A model generated the notes under the pieces. That model did no database searches, was not told where the DNA came from, and worked only from the letters and a program-made list of their open reading frames with translations. A program made the translations under genes and the position numbers. From Paramacrobiotus metropolitanus (taxonomy: Eukaryota; Tardigrada; Eutardigrada; Parachela; Macrobiotidae), in contig NW_026570263.1 in the NCBI RefSeq assembly GCF_019649055.1, positions 1-64,000 on the forward strand: a stretch of 64,000 nucleotides of DNA, in the 5' to 3' direction. Below, piece by piece: positions 20,761 through 32,727 of the stretch (the first letter of the stretch is position 1; each line of letters opens with the position of its first letter).

Positions 20761-21675
20761 GTACGAGGACGAGCTTAGTACATGTGATAGACAAAAAAAC
20801 TAGCGAGAGAATCTGATAACCATTTGCGTGCTGTGCAACACTGTCAGCCACCTTAGGCTGGCGGTAGCCGCGCGCCGTCACGCAGCCGTTAGCTGAACAC
20901 GGTCTGCTATTTACGGTAACGCACACTCGTATTGAAATTTAAATGCGAGTTTTGTTTTGGTTTTATAACTCTGTTTATAATTGGTTCTCCGCAAAATTTC
21001 CAGTAACCAGTGACTGACATTAATTAACCAATCTCTTGATAGTAATGTTATAAAATTACCATCTAAATATAAAGATTCATCTGGCGAGATGTACTACGAT
21101 GAGAAATTGAGAATATCACCGACGTACGGCTACCTGCCAGTTTGTTTTCTGCACCTGCGATGGAGATTTCTTTCACGAGTATCAGCGTTGTTTCGGGCCT
21201 ACCGTTGAGTGAGAATTGTGTGGAGGAACCTGCCAGCGACGTCCTCAGAAAAAGAGAAAACTTAAAGATTCTCGTCTGCGCGCCGAAGCAGGGCTTATTG
21301 CGACTGACAGTAAAGTAATCGCAGCGCTCGAGCAACGGGAAGCAGAAAAACTGATGCAGAAAAATAAGCGAAAAGAAACACTCGTAGCGGACTTAGCGAT
21401 GTGACAAATACTCCGACTAAAATTAAAAAATCTTTCAGAATGGGTAAAAAGTGAGTACTCTGAAATTTCACATGTGGTTCTACAAAGTCAAAGTTTTACT
21501 GTAAGAAATAAAGCGTGCGGTATTTAATACTGGGGTGATTATTTGTATTAAATGTGATGTATTTACCAGCACTGACAGACCTGGGTGGTTGCCCGTGTTG
21601 CACGGGCCGGGCATGGTTATCAGATTCTCTCGCTAGTTTTTTTGTCTATCATATGTACTAAGCTCGTCCTCGTAC
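20761..21675. mobile_element. 915-bp element bounded by 63-bp inverted repeats
   Basis: 20761-20823 and 21613-21675 are inverted copies of each other over 63 bases with one mismatch. The arm starts GTACGAGGACGAGCTTAGTA and ends CTGATAACCAT. The interior has no transposase-like frame, only short open frames such as 21216-21404. It looks like a non-autonomous DNA transposon (MITE). No target duplication was recognised, so the true ends are uncertain. It lies about 0.5 kb upstream of the first Csk exon and could overlap that gene's promoter or 5' UTR. Confidence 0.7.
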
Positions 21676-22434
21676 AGTACCTGTACATATACAAGCTGAG
21701 CACGGATGAATATTGGCTTACGACTATTTAAAATTACGTCGTATCTTCGTGTGTTGGATTGTGTTGCAAAGTCAGAATGGCAAAGCCAGACAGGCTACAG
21801 CTACTTATTCAGGATGGTTAATTGCCGGCGGTGAGAATTGTGGGTGTTGACCTTTTGCCCTAAAGTTTTTTGGTTCATGGCTCGGCTGCTAAGTTTCTGC
21901 TTATTCTGCTGAATTCTACTGAATCTGAGAAGCTGTTGTAGTGGTTTATCAGTGGGCGAAGTGATTGGTTAAGTGTTCACTCAGCCAGGGGAGCACAAGA
22001 AACGCAGAGGCGAAGCCGAAAATTTTTCTTGTTCAAATTTGTAAAGCTCGTGGCAACAGAGCTGCCCATCTTAGCCCTATGGCATCCATGGTAACAAGCT
22101 TTTCAGTGACCACTGGGCCTACGGCGATCGCAATGGCGAAAGGACAAGAGTCTAAGAACACTCCCCGCACTGGAAGGATTTTTATGCAATTTAAAGCAAA
22201 AAAATCGATTGAGTAGAAGCGGAGATCACGCGTTACAATCAGGAGAGGCCGAAGGTCTGCAAGAGATGTTTAGTATTCATATAACAATTGATTATAATTA
22301 TTGTTGCAACGAGAATCCACAGATCACAAAATCTTGTTCAATTTGGCGATGCAATACAGTCACAAGTTTCCTATAATAGTGATAGAATTGTACTAATTAA
22401 TGCACAGCCTCAGCCGACTACGGAAGTAGGCGGC
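21676..22434. other. Intergenic, nothing recognised
   Basis: Short plus-strand frames such as 21965-22216 show no domain. Confidence 0.4.
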
Positions 22435-23130
22435 CTAATCACACAGAACATTTCGTCTAAGTTGGCCGATGCGAGGCGCTGTTCCCAAGACAGAGGCCGC
22501 GTTCCCGCGTTGGATGTCAATGCTGTTCCGTTGGCGCAGATACTCCGTCGCCCGTACCTTGTCTGTTTCCTGTTGTATCATTTCCCGACTTCGGTGACCA
22601 AATGAGAGGCGTCCGGTCCGAGTGCTCTGTTTCGACGCCTATACTGCACGGAACAGGTAATCTCGGGTGAGTTCCCGATACTTTGCCGCTCAATTTATCC
22701 TGTTCTGCGCGCGCCGCAGCTGCCCCCGCTTGCTTCGATGTTGCCGCGATGTGCGACAAGGCTACCGTGCACACACATGTGGCGTCCCACGGTCCCAGGT
22801 CAACATCTTTCCTCTTTCCCATGGGACCAAAGTCACTCCGTCGGGGCGCTTGCCATTGGTAAGACAAGTGCCAGGTGGTTCCAGTTCCGTTTCAATACCG
22901 GCGGAAGCAAAGGCGCGTTTTAAAGTGGCATTGATACAGCTATGTCTGGGCTTCCGGCCCCGGCATTTTTTACAACTCAGGCCATGGTATCCTTGCTCAT
23001 CGGCCCATTCACCGCACAATTGCAACGGTGTGGAATGGTGACTGCCTGACTGGTACGCCGAGGCGCAGGCCGACAGCAATTCTGAGTGTGGTGTCGTTTA
23101 GGAAGTTACCGAGGGATACGGCTGGAAGCT
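22435..23130 (-). mobile_element. 3' fragment of a LINE with restriction-like endonuclease domain
   Basis: The minus-strand translation shows the end of the same type of LINE seen at 40975-43800. A Cys/His segment (CGEWADEQGYHGLSC) is followed by GRKPRH, then NGKRPDGVTLVPW, and a terminal 'IQRGNAASVLG' that the larger element also has. KRPDG and the following WD belong to the PD-(D/E)xK-like endonuclease. At least two frame changes occur (near 22850 and near 23040). No reverse-transcriptase part is present, which fits 5' truncation. It is inactive. Confidence 0.8.
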
Positions 23131-24156
23131 TCCAGCCGTGTGCCTCTGGATTGGGAATTACGAGTCATCCAGAGGCACAAACCAACCCAGCTAGCGTAGT
23201 TTCTGTTGGACGCTGCTGTCATCCGGCCGTTAAGCCGTTTAGGTGTGTTACTGTGTACGAAGACAGTTATTTCTGTAGGAAACCACATCAGTGCAGCGCC
23301 ACATCTTATAATTGGCTTGTAGCCGTATCGCTATAAGCGGTTTCTCTTCCCGGCAAAATTCGTTCAGTGGAAAACGGCTTTGATAGTGCTTACTGCCGAG
23401 TACAGTACGGTGCGGACCGTACGGTAGGATCAGAATTGTTTTTTACCGGGGATACTGAAAGTGTAATCTCGCGTAAAACATGATGCCGCATTCTAAAATC
23501 TCTTTAGTTGTGCAGCCTGCACCAATCGCGCGGACGTGACATGCGGAACATCTTGCGACCGGCAAGACCCACACGACCGGACTTAGCTGCACGTATGCGC
23601 CGGGGTTGACGTTCCGGCGGTGCCGTTCCGGCGTCCGTCTCTTTTTGGCACCGTTGATGGGTGCCCGATCAGCGCAGCCCTTAGGTTTAGGCTTATTGGC
23701 TAACGTTACTAGACACGAGGAATTGCTCCTTATCGAGATCTACCAGACATAAACGGAAAATACGAGCAAAAAGAAACAGAAGACGAACCCCTGAAATTTT
23801 AAGATGCTGATCATCAAGTGATTCTTAAGCAAACTACTGCAAAACAACTATAAAAAATTATTTTGAGGCAACTGTTCCTTAATTCAAGGAATATTCTCCC
23901 AAGATATTTCGTCCAGTGCTTTCTGGCCAAAGTTCATACTGGGTGATGAGCTGTTCCATCTAATTTGCCTTCATTCCGCAGCTTCACAGTCCAACCGGAA
24001 AATCGCTTCCCTTGCCGCGACAGTCGCAATGTAGTGTCAGCGGATTAATCGGAAATGGGCGTCGAGCATAAAAGCATGTCGTGTCTTTTATGCACCATTT
24101 TCAACGGCATCTAAGCAGGGCGCCATCCGAAGGAAACCGAGAAACGGCCGGAAAAT
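23131..24156. other. Intergenic, nothing recognised
   Basis: A short inverted repeat (TGCCTCTGGAT and its complement) occurs around 23140-23180. No coding sequence is supported. Confidence 0.4.
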
Positions 24157-24237
24157 GCACCGATAAGGGAATCGAACCCCGTAAGATCGTAAGATCGTCG
24201 TAAGATCGGCGTAGGCAGTATCACTGCACCACGGCGC
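24157..24237 (-). tRNA. tRNA-like sequence, probably a pseudogene or SINE head
   Basis: On the minus strand it starts GCGCCGTGGTGCAGTGATAC and ends GGGGTTCGATTCCC plus 11 bases. The first six bases pair with the last six (one G-U pair). An A-box-like TGGTGCAGTGATACTG and a B-box GGTTCGATTCC are present. The D arm pairs poorly, the seventh acceptor pair mismatches, and the anticodon region holds repeated 'GATCTTAC' blocks, so no anticodon can be named. It is 81 nt long. Most likely a decayed or tRNA-derived repeat. Confidence 0.45.
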
Positions 24238-24669
24238 AAACGGCAGTAACGGATTCTTAGCTAACAAAGAGCGAGTCGCAAAATGGATTCCCAGTTTGTA
24301 GGCTAGAATCAAAGAGGTTAGATGTAATACAACTGAACACTGTCCCAGCCGCTCTCACGGAAACGGCCTAAATGTGTCTGCGGCAGTGAACTTGGTGTCC
24401 ACTACCAGGATTCCCCTGTTGCGAAATGCTTCCGTTAGACTACGGCATCGACTTGAAAGTATGTAGTTGACCTTGGCACCGCAGAAATAAGTGGAACAGG
24501 TAAATTAATACCATCCGGTACTTTCAGCTAAAAACGACTTTTACCGCTACTAAGATATTATAAGTATGGGGACCTGCACTTTTCTCTGGTTATATCTGCA
24601 TTCGTTCCCTTCGCATTTGGGTGTTGTACTAACTGTAGTGTGCATAATGGCACAGCACTGGATACTGAA
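24238..24669. other. Intergenic, nothing recognised
   Basis: No coding sequence or ordered repeat is seen between the tRNA-like sequence and the foldback element. Confidence 0.4.
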
Positions 24670-25380
24670 TTAAGGGAAGTAACCCCGGAACATGACATTA
24701 AATTCGTGTATATTATGGGAAACTTCCACTTTCGCGCACTCCCAAACATACTTTTGCTTTGTTTTATGATAGTTTATGATAATTTATGATAGTTTATTTA
24801 TTTTATGATGTGCCAGATTATTTGTTTATGATATTGGCTTGGAAACCGCTTGTTCGCGCAACATCCGGTGCGGGTGTTATGGCTGTAAGAAAAATCCAAA
24901 AAGTTTAAGTACATGCAGGTGTACCAAAAGCTTCATTACGGGCCAATCTCTTTGAGAATTTGCATGGAAACACACACAAGCATCAAGACCGTCCTTACAC
25001 CAATCCACTGTTCTAACATGTGTTGAGCAGATTTTAAAATGGATTTCGATAATTTTAAAATTTATTTTAAAATGTGAAAAAAAACATGGAAGTCTGGATC
25101 GGTGCGACTCAGATATGTGCATTTACGTAAAAAAATTTGGAGAATATAAAATTTTTGTCCATAATGAGACGTTTGGCACTGCGTCATTCTTAAAATTGTT
25201 AGAATCTTCTTACAGCCATAACTTCCGAACCGGATATATATTGTGCGGACAAAGGGTTTTCGCCATTATGTACGAATAATGTGGCTACAAAATATCATAA
25301 AGCAAAGTAAAAAAGTGTTTGGGACTGCGGATAAGTGAAAGTTGTCGTGCATGTACACGAATTGGATGCTATGTGCCTAT
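24670..25380. mobile_element. Foldback element, TTAAGGG family, copy 1
   Basis: The left end TTAAGGGAAGTAACCCC and following sequence ('ACTTTCGCGCACTCCCAAACA') match the left end of the complete copy at 57972-58381. The right arm is the inverse (the 'ATATCATAAAGCAA' and 'GAAAGTTGTCGTGCATGTACACGAATT' parts), although its last bases have diverged. The arms also share GTTCGCGCAACATCCGG-like sequence and the 'TTATGGCTGTAAGA' inverse pair. No open frame looks like a transposase. Confidence 0.7.
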
Positions 25381-25439
25381 AGATATGGATGACTTCGTAC
25401 ACGTTAACTTTTTATAGGCATGTTATTCGATTGTATCTA

Positions 25440-25745
25440 CAGTATCCGGTCGTGTCCCACGATATCCTCTATGTAACCCTTATATACCCTCACCATGTTT
25501 GCCTTCCTTTTATCCAATGCCGTATCCAAAGCTGTTTCTCCAGTATCTTTTACATATTCGATCCACCTGTATCCCAATAAGAAAATTAAGAAAACCTTAG
25601 AAACCTAAGAAAAGTGATGGATTACGGGATGCATGGAACGGATACGGAATACATAAAGGATACTGCAGAAATATGTTGGGATACGACAGTACTCAAAACA
25701 TGCAGGAAATTTCGGGGATACATAAAGGATACGTAGAGGCATTGC
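25440..25745. repeat. Diverged foldback of GTATCC-type repeats
   Basis: The left half carries repeated 'GTATCC...TATGTA' motifs and the right half carries the complementary 'GGATACATAAAGGATAC' motifs, with a TTAGAAACCTAAGAAAAG segment near the centre (about 25600). Similarity between the arms is partial, so this may be an old foldback element or simple-sequence expansion. Confidence 0.4.
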
Positions 25746-27514
25746 CGTTGCTCCAGGTGTGCGAGAATGTTCATTCATTCCTTTCGCACCTCGAGCAACG
25801 GCAGTGGTAGAGCATACTGCAGGGTACTGCGTGTTAGCGCCTGCGCTCACAGCGCTCACTGTTAGAGTTAATATATTACATATGTGCTGTAAGCATGTCA
25901 AGAACAAACAGTAAAATTAATAAACATTACAGAGACAGAGTACAGACATTACTGCACTTAAACTGTGTGTAGTGGGCACCCGCCACGGGGGGGGGGGGCT
26001 ATCGGAGCCGCCCGATCAGGGTGGTGCTGCTTCCCATGTTTATTTTATCGTCAGTAACGGATTCTGCTGGTCAGCATCAACCGTACCTCCTCATGCCAGA
26101 TCTACCGTACAAGCGGCGTCTCTGTTATATGCGGAATACTGTGAATACAAGTCAAAACATATGTGCAGGAAATTTAACGTGTACTAACCGTAACGTCATG
26201 GAAACTTCAATTTTCTCGGTATAACATAAATTATGTTTTGCAGGCTATATTTTTCGAGGCCAGTGCGCTTACTACATCCAGCGATGACTTCACGATTAGT
26301 TCGTTTTAAAAGGATTGCTCGATAACTTGCAGGCGTGTTGCGGTTATGTTAAGTATTTAATTTTCCTCGACCGGTTCGATATTTGTTCCCTTAGACCAGA
26401 TGTTGCTCTACATAATGATATAGCTCTGTGCCTGCACGTTGTTTTGTTCTTGTATTTTACTTAACACAATATTATTCAGACTGTTCCTCGTTTTGTGGAT
26501 TTTCGGCGTCGAGAACAGACGGTCAAACGTTAATAAAAAGCTCACGTATCGAGCGGCCTATCTAAGGTTGTTAAAAATTAGAACGAACGGAGCTTTGTGC
26601 ATTGTTGTTTGCGTTTGTATGACGCTTCCAGATTGCTTCGTATCAAAATTGTTAGATTGTCAAACGTGTACTTGTAAAACGGAGCAGAAAAACAAACTGC
26701 ACTTAATTGAAAATAAAAATCTGAAAAGTTTGTTTCACAATATGTACATACAAGAGCTTTGCTCATTGAAAAATTCAGTGAAGAAATTATTCCCGTTAGC
26801 ATGAGATGAAACTGCATACCGCACACTCATTGCATCTGCACGACGCATTTGTTCCGGGATAATAAACGTCGAAAGAGAAAAAACAAACTGTACTCTGGAG
26901 AGTCAGTGCATTTGTACGGCGCATTAGCCGCAGGGCATTCATGCGCGATGCTGTTGAGCATTACTTCAGTTATCAGAAAAATAATTAGAAATTTTTACTT
27001 TAGGGTATTTACTTTACAGAGAATGATAGCTTTTTTTTCTGTATATGTCGATGACTAATAGCTGCGCACGGATATTTGCGACTGATGGAAGTTGTGGCGG
27101 TGAATCACACGGCGATCTCCGCTAACTTCTACTACCTTCTTCGTAATTTTGCCGTCGAGGTCACTCGAACTCGCGCCCGCCTTGCTGACTACGCCGTGGG
27201 CACTGAATGTCTTGCGGACGCGCCTCGTTAACGGAAAAATAACAGTACAATACAACTGTACCGATAACCACACAGGCCGCGCACTACCGGCACAACCAAC
27301 AGTCGAAGATTTTTCTTTCAAATGAAAATTGACTTTCCGCCGGAAACTTAAGAGAGACAGCGAACGCCGGAAGGGATGCACAAAAAAATGAACAAGTAAT
27401 CCAGCTTGCTGCAAATCGCTAAGTGTATCATTCCTATTGAACACTTTTAAACATAGCATTCGTTTTTGTTACAATTTTGTGGTTAAAGTTAATCTTAACC
27501 ATTTCCCATAACGA
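25746..27514. other. Intergenic upstream of the first CUB gene
   Basis: It contains a run of 12 G at about 25987-25998. A minus-strand frame of 134 codons at 27055-27459 shows no signal peptide or domain. No gene is supported. Confidence 0.4.
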
Positions 27515-30500
27515 ATGAATGACATCATGCCTAACACTCGAGGGGTACCGGTAGCGAACACTCTTCCTCACTGCAGAAGAACATCAGTGGCATTCCATCT
27601 CAAATTGTATGTAGTACTGTCTGTTCTTGCAACGCCGAAAGTGTTATGCCAGTTAGCGATACCCCTCCCTCTTCCATTGGGCCGGTACGGATTTCTTACG
27701 CAAATCAGCGCCCCATCGCCTGCTGCTCCCGCCACAGTCGTTGCCAACAGTCCAGGGGATAATCCCGCCCTCTCCAGGAAACTGGCCGACAACGGCTCCC
27801 CCTCTGATGTGACCTTTGAGACCCACTGCGCCGGGATGACCATTAACGCCGCCCTCCGGTGTCCTTGCGCCGGTGTGGGTCAGCGTTGTGCGGACCCGGC
27901 ATCCGTTTGTAGTGTCGACCGGAAGTGCATCTGCGACTCTGCTCTAGGCTACCTAGACGCCACGGGACGGAAATGCGTCCGTTACACTACCATACCGACG
28001 GGTATGTTTTCTTAACTAAACGTATAAAGCATCTACCACTTCCCAGTGCAAAAAGAATACGTAGTTGCTGTGGGTTCGATTCCCTCAAGCGGCAGATTTT
28101 TTCCGATGTTCTATGCGAGCTTAGCCCAGCCCTTGCACAATGACAAATTCACTCCTCCTAAGATTCAAGATAATTATGAACGTAGACGAGGAAACGTACT
28201 ATTTTGTAATTTATGTCGATACTTTACAATAATTTAGATCGATAGCTGGGTATGCAACAGTCATGCCAGGTGCATGTTGAACGTAAATGGTGTGGCGTGG
28301 CGCGCCGTAGTATAGGGGTTGGCGTAACCCGTGAGTTTGCATTTGTCGATGGATGCGACGCATTTGCTTGTTGATGCGATAGAAATTACGGGACAAGTTT
28401 GTGCATGTAATTGCAGTAGTCGATTTCCAGTTGCTCCGACAACATGCCCAGTCTGTCCGACTTCCGGTCCAGTCTGTCCGACTTCTACAACAATCAGCAG
28501 TACGTGTCCGACTACGGTCACGTGCCAGCCGTGTCAAACATGCCCCACAACTACGGCTACCACTTGCCCAACCTCCACAACAACGGCAGCCACAAGTAAG
28601 CTTTAAAGAAATTCAAGTAGGTGTTGATATGACAACATAAAGGGCGAAAATACTGCAATGAACGCAGATACTTTGAACTCACCGTTACAAAATTTTACGT
28701 ATATGTAGTCGTATACCGCCGCTTGTCACATGGCCACTTGTCACACTGTCAAGTAAGACAATCTGGCTGCGACAGTGTCACCGTACCGGTCCGTACGAAA
28801 CTAGCAGCTATCCACGGCAAAATTCAGCCACAGTGCACGTTATTATTATTATTATTATTATTACGGCACAAGAGCAGACAACCCCGAAGGGACTTCAAGT
28901 CTGGTCGAACAAAAACAATTTTCCGCTAACAAAAACGTTTAGGAGAGTTTAACAGATCTGAGTAGAAATTTGAAAGAAGGTACAGAACTGGCTTCGAGAA
29001 TTTTAGGATTAACAGCAAGAAGTTTATCAAGAAGACACTTTAGCCGCATTTCCATAGTCCACCCTCCGATAACTTTCTTTGCCCGCGTAACATCGATCCG
29101 GGCCGGCTTCCGCAAATTGTAGCGCGAGGTGTTATCTTTTACTTGGATCATGTCCAGGAGGTAAGCCGGAAGCGGGAACCGATCTTCGTTCCAGAACTTG
29201 AACAACCACACCGCATCGCTCTGCCGCCATCGGTCGAATATGTGAGGAATACCCAACTTCTGATACAGTTCCGGAGTAACCGGCATCTTGTAATCAGTGA
29301 TGGTTTTCAGAGCTTTACGTTGTAGTCGGGCTAGCTTGTCGCGCTCAGTCGAAGACGCTGCAGACCATACCGGCGACTGGTGTGCGATATGGCAGCCGAA
29401 GCAGGCGTGATAAAGACCTTTGCGCTGTGACATGCTGAGCCCTTGTTGTGCCCGTTTAATCATGGCAATGCCAAAATTCCCTTTCCGCTGTACCTTTCTG
29501 AACTGCTCATTCCACTTGAGGTGATTATCGATTTCGACACCAAGATATCGTACACATTTCCCTATGCCAATTACCGACCCATGAGGATGTCAACTGCACA
29601 GCGCGGCGTTGGCTCGTTATTCGTTAACGTAATGGTCACTAGTGTAACACATAGATACATGACCCAGTATGCGGTAGTCGTACCACGGCACCGCAACACA
29701 CACGCAGTTGGTAGAGGGGGAAGACCAATCTGGACTCCGTGGGTTGTATACACGAACTACCTCCTACTAGGTACAAGCGGATTGCCGTGCCTAACGAAAA
29801 TTACCGAAACCCAAGCACGTAAAGTTAGAAGACGCATCAGTTACCGGTCGTGCGTCATCAGACGCACGTACGTTGTGGCGGTTGTGCATATTTAACGTTA
29901 ATACATTATACAGGGATACATAAACAGATTTGAAACTTGCATGTACAGTATCTCTCAAGTGATGCAAACTGGAAGCAGTACAATCCGCTTGACAAAATTT
30001 GTTGGCTGCTCGAACAATACTGGCTACTGATTGTTGCAGCGACCACAACTACCCCGACCACAACGACAACGACCGCTACCCCGGCGCAGGATACACGCTG
30101 CGCCACTACAGGACGAGGCTACAATGCCGGTACAGGAGCGGCCACGGCCACGGGTCAGTAAAGAACCAGCTGTATATTGCAGAATCTAACCCATATTTTC
30201 ACCAAACGGTCGTCTGGTGGTATTGCGGATCACGACGTGCCAACACCGACATGGATCAGCGACGTTGTGTAACAGTTTTAACTAGCGTTGCAACGATTAC
30301 ACGTTAAAAACTGCTACTGAAAAAACTGAAATGCATCTAAGTATTGCAGCGTCGTGCGGAGGCTGCATATTTCCGACGGCTACCACTCCACAAACCATCA
30401 TGTTTACGCTTAATTCACTCGAAACCACCGACTGTCTCTTCAGTATTGTTGGTCCGCCGGGGAGCAGTTTAACGGTGAGAAGGATATTTTACATTTGCCG

Positions 30501-30930
30501 ATACGTTGCTTGTTTCCTGGTACCTCCATTAGTATTGTTATTCGGCTTGCAATGTTACAGGTGACCAGCAACGGTTTCAGCTCACCAGTGCGTACATGAC
30601 AATGTTACAGACATGGGGGTTTCGTGCAAACGCAACCACCCGGCTTGAACTGGTATCCAAGAATACATGTGGTCCTTTCGTAATTTAGGCCTGCACTGTA
30701 GGCTACTTGATCATGAATGGGGTTCTTTACTGTTCGCCCTCCAATCCGCCGTTCCCGGCCTCTCTGCCCATTGCAGCCAGCATCACCGTAAGGATTTATG
30801 CATGAACGAAATCTTTCGCATCGTTCTGTTTGCGAACGTATTTATTGCCTTGTAGACGGTTTATTATCATCGTTCGCCGACACTCACTGCGCCTGGAACT
30901 CTGACATTTTCGGTTACCCCGGTCGGATGA
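27515..30930 (+). CDS. Secreted EB-like / Cys-Pro-Thr-rich / CUB protein, copy A
   Basis: Seven exons: 27515-28001, 28431-28595, 30040-30153, 30350-30474, 30561-30587, 30689-30787 and 30856-30930. All phases close to 363 residues plus stop. The N-terminus carries a hydrophobic LYVVLSVLATPKVLC segment read as a signal peptide. Residues about 80-160 form an 8-cysteine EB-like module (ALRCPCAGVGQRC, VCSVDRKCICDSALG). Exon 2 is a Cys-Pro-Thr-rich spacer, exon 3 is Thr-rich ending in RCATTGRGYN, and exons 4-7 build a CUB-like fold (CGGCIFP, CLFSIVGPPGSSL, NGVLYCSPSNPPFPAS, TLTFSV). Exon 5 is 27 nt and encodes VTSNGFSSP. It is a tandem paralogue of the gene at 33174-39647. Likely extracellular and heavily O-glycosylated; ligand and role unknown. 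Intron 2 holds a LINE remnant. The start could also be the ATG at 27527. Confidence 0.8.
28199..28402. repeat. Dispersed repeat, copy 1 (intron 1 of CUB gene A)
   Basis: This roughly 200-bp segment is related, in the same orientation, to 55088-55255 upstream of the second receptor. Shared parts are TTTAGATCGATA, 'GTGGCGTGGCGCG', a 'GTAACCCGTGA'-like block and ATGCGATAGAAATTACG. A shorter stretch near 38935-39020 ('ACTGGCGTAACCCACAAACTTTG') may be a third, more diverged copy. The class of element is unknown. Confidence 0.6.
28840..28862. repeat. (ATT)n microsatellite
   Basis: About seven ATT units in a row in intron 2 of CUB gene A. Confidence 0.9.
28939..29580 (-). mobile_element. Fragment of a second LINE type, 3' end of its reverse-transcriptase ORF
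   Basis: The minus-strand translation reads RYLGVEIDNHLKWNEQF, then LYHACFGCHIAHQSPVW, LQRKALKTITDYKMP and SRYNLRKP. This is the order seen after the catalytic part of APE-type LINEs (CR1/Jockey/I-like). The frame is open for 174 codons and continues upstream to about 29580. The polymerase core and N-terminus are missing. It sits antisense in intron 2 of CUB gene A and is unrelated to the KRPDG-type LINE elsewhere in the window. Confidence 0.75.
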
Positions 30931-32727
30931 TCGTCGATGTCATTTGCTCCACGCTATCTGTAATGTCGTACTGAATGACCTTTATATTTGTTTTGTTGTA
31001 TTTCTGCCCTAGCAACAGGGATTTGTGGTACTTATATTATCTCACTATTTTTATGTCATTCCACATCCGGGCTTGTTACTGTTCATGTCTTATTAAAACA
31101 CACGTACTTTAAGACGTGACACTACCCCAAAAATTCACCATTCAAATTTGTTAAAATTAATTTAGCAGTCACTTTTCACATTATTTTCAGACTGGAAAAA
31201 GCCAATTTTTTCACTTAATAATTAATTAAATACTTCTTTATTTCAAACCAACATAATACGGGTTTTAACTTTTGAATAGAAAATATTAAATTGCATTAAC
31301 AACAGCTCATTAAATATTAGCTTTTTTTGCGCCTAATTAATTTGATAATTAATGCCTTTTTGCGCTTATACAGTATAATCAAAAGCTACTTATGCATTAT
31401 GATGTTAAATAAGAAAATCTTGACCACGCCCATGGGGATGTACGAGTGCTTTAATGCACCGAATAGCGTTGCAAATAGCTGGATTGAGAAAACCGCTTAT
31501 TTTACACATCGCGCGTTCCTTTTGACGAGCCGAAATTCTTTATCAACCACAATGCCAGCGGATTGGACAATCCTTTTGCGACTGGACAATTTTTAGCTAA
31601 AATATTTATTGCGCTTATTACTATGGTTGTTATTTGAAATTCAGGATTGTTCTAATTTCTTTTTAAAAAAAATCAATCACTGTAAGCCTACTGCAACATT
31701 TGATGTTTTTTTAGTATGCACTTTTCATTGTTAAAGTGCTCATTTTTAATCCTTGGCCTGGATAGATTCGCCAGAGACGGCGAATTTTAAAGAGGAGGAT
31801 TGTGACGGAGTCACGTCATGCGTCATACCGTCATGGTCAGTCAGCGGTCGATTACATCATATGACATTATCCTTACGTCACTTCCTGTCATACCGCCGTC
31901 ATCATGCACGGTCACCACGGAAGCTCCACCCACTCCTAGCCGGCCATCCTCATACATAAGGAGACCTTCCGACTGCCAGCCAGTCAGTCCGTTCACCAGC
32001 AGCAGCCTAGCTGCTTAGTTATACAGTAGTTGTAGTGGGCAAGCGTTTACGCAATAAAGGTCATGGTCACACAGGTGTTGCCTAGTTGTTCACCATAGGT
32101 ACACGTAGGTAGAGGTCATCGCTGATCTTCTCACATAGGGCTCATAGGGTGCACTACGGGAGGACTCGGTCTTGCGACAGTACTCAGCATGCCCAATGCT
32201 GCTGCTGTATTGCCTCTCACTACTGCTAATTACTGTCTGATAAGCGCCGTTTATGGAGTCTCCCCGGTAGTTTGGCGAATCGTCCGGCCGATGAAACGAA
32301 TCACTTCAGCATTCCTTAGCGAATTATGAACGAATCATAAACAAGCTGAAACGATTCATTCCCGAGCGTCTCGACTGTCAGTGAATACAATAGATATACT
32401 TTTGATCTTACATTATCGATGTTATTACTTGAAATTGCACTTCTTGCTTGCCCGGCAAAACTCTTGCGGCGAAACACGGCTTTTTTTGAATGTTAACGCG
32501 TGTACGACGCTCTCTGTTGGTTGTTATATTATGTACGAGGGTTCGTAATAATCTTGCACAGTCGGAACTCGCTAGTCCCGGCCATTGTACCGGAAATTTG
32601 ACAATAACATACTCGTACAGCATGTGCAGACTACAGAGTATTCCGTGATCACTGAGCAGGTTGCTTTATAAAACTGTGGTTAGTACATATTTAAAAAAAT
32701 ATTACTGTGTGATATATATCTACGCCA
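30931..32727. other. Intergenic between the two CUB genes
   Basis: AT-rich in its first half. No gene, RNA or ordered repeat was recognised before the duplication at 32728. Confidence 0.45.

Noticed and set aside
27055-27459. 134-codon minus-strand frame upstream of CUB gene A
   Set aside because: Basic and Ser-rich, with no recognised domain or cleavage-site pattern that would make a peptide precursor.
30611-30690. Possible extra exon of CUB gene A reading TWGFRANATTRLELVSKNTCG
   Set aside because: It has a usable acceptor, but it runs into TAG at the next acceptor and copy B has no counterpart. The model without it closes in frame and matches copy B.
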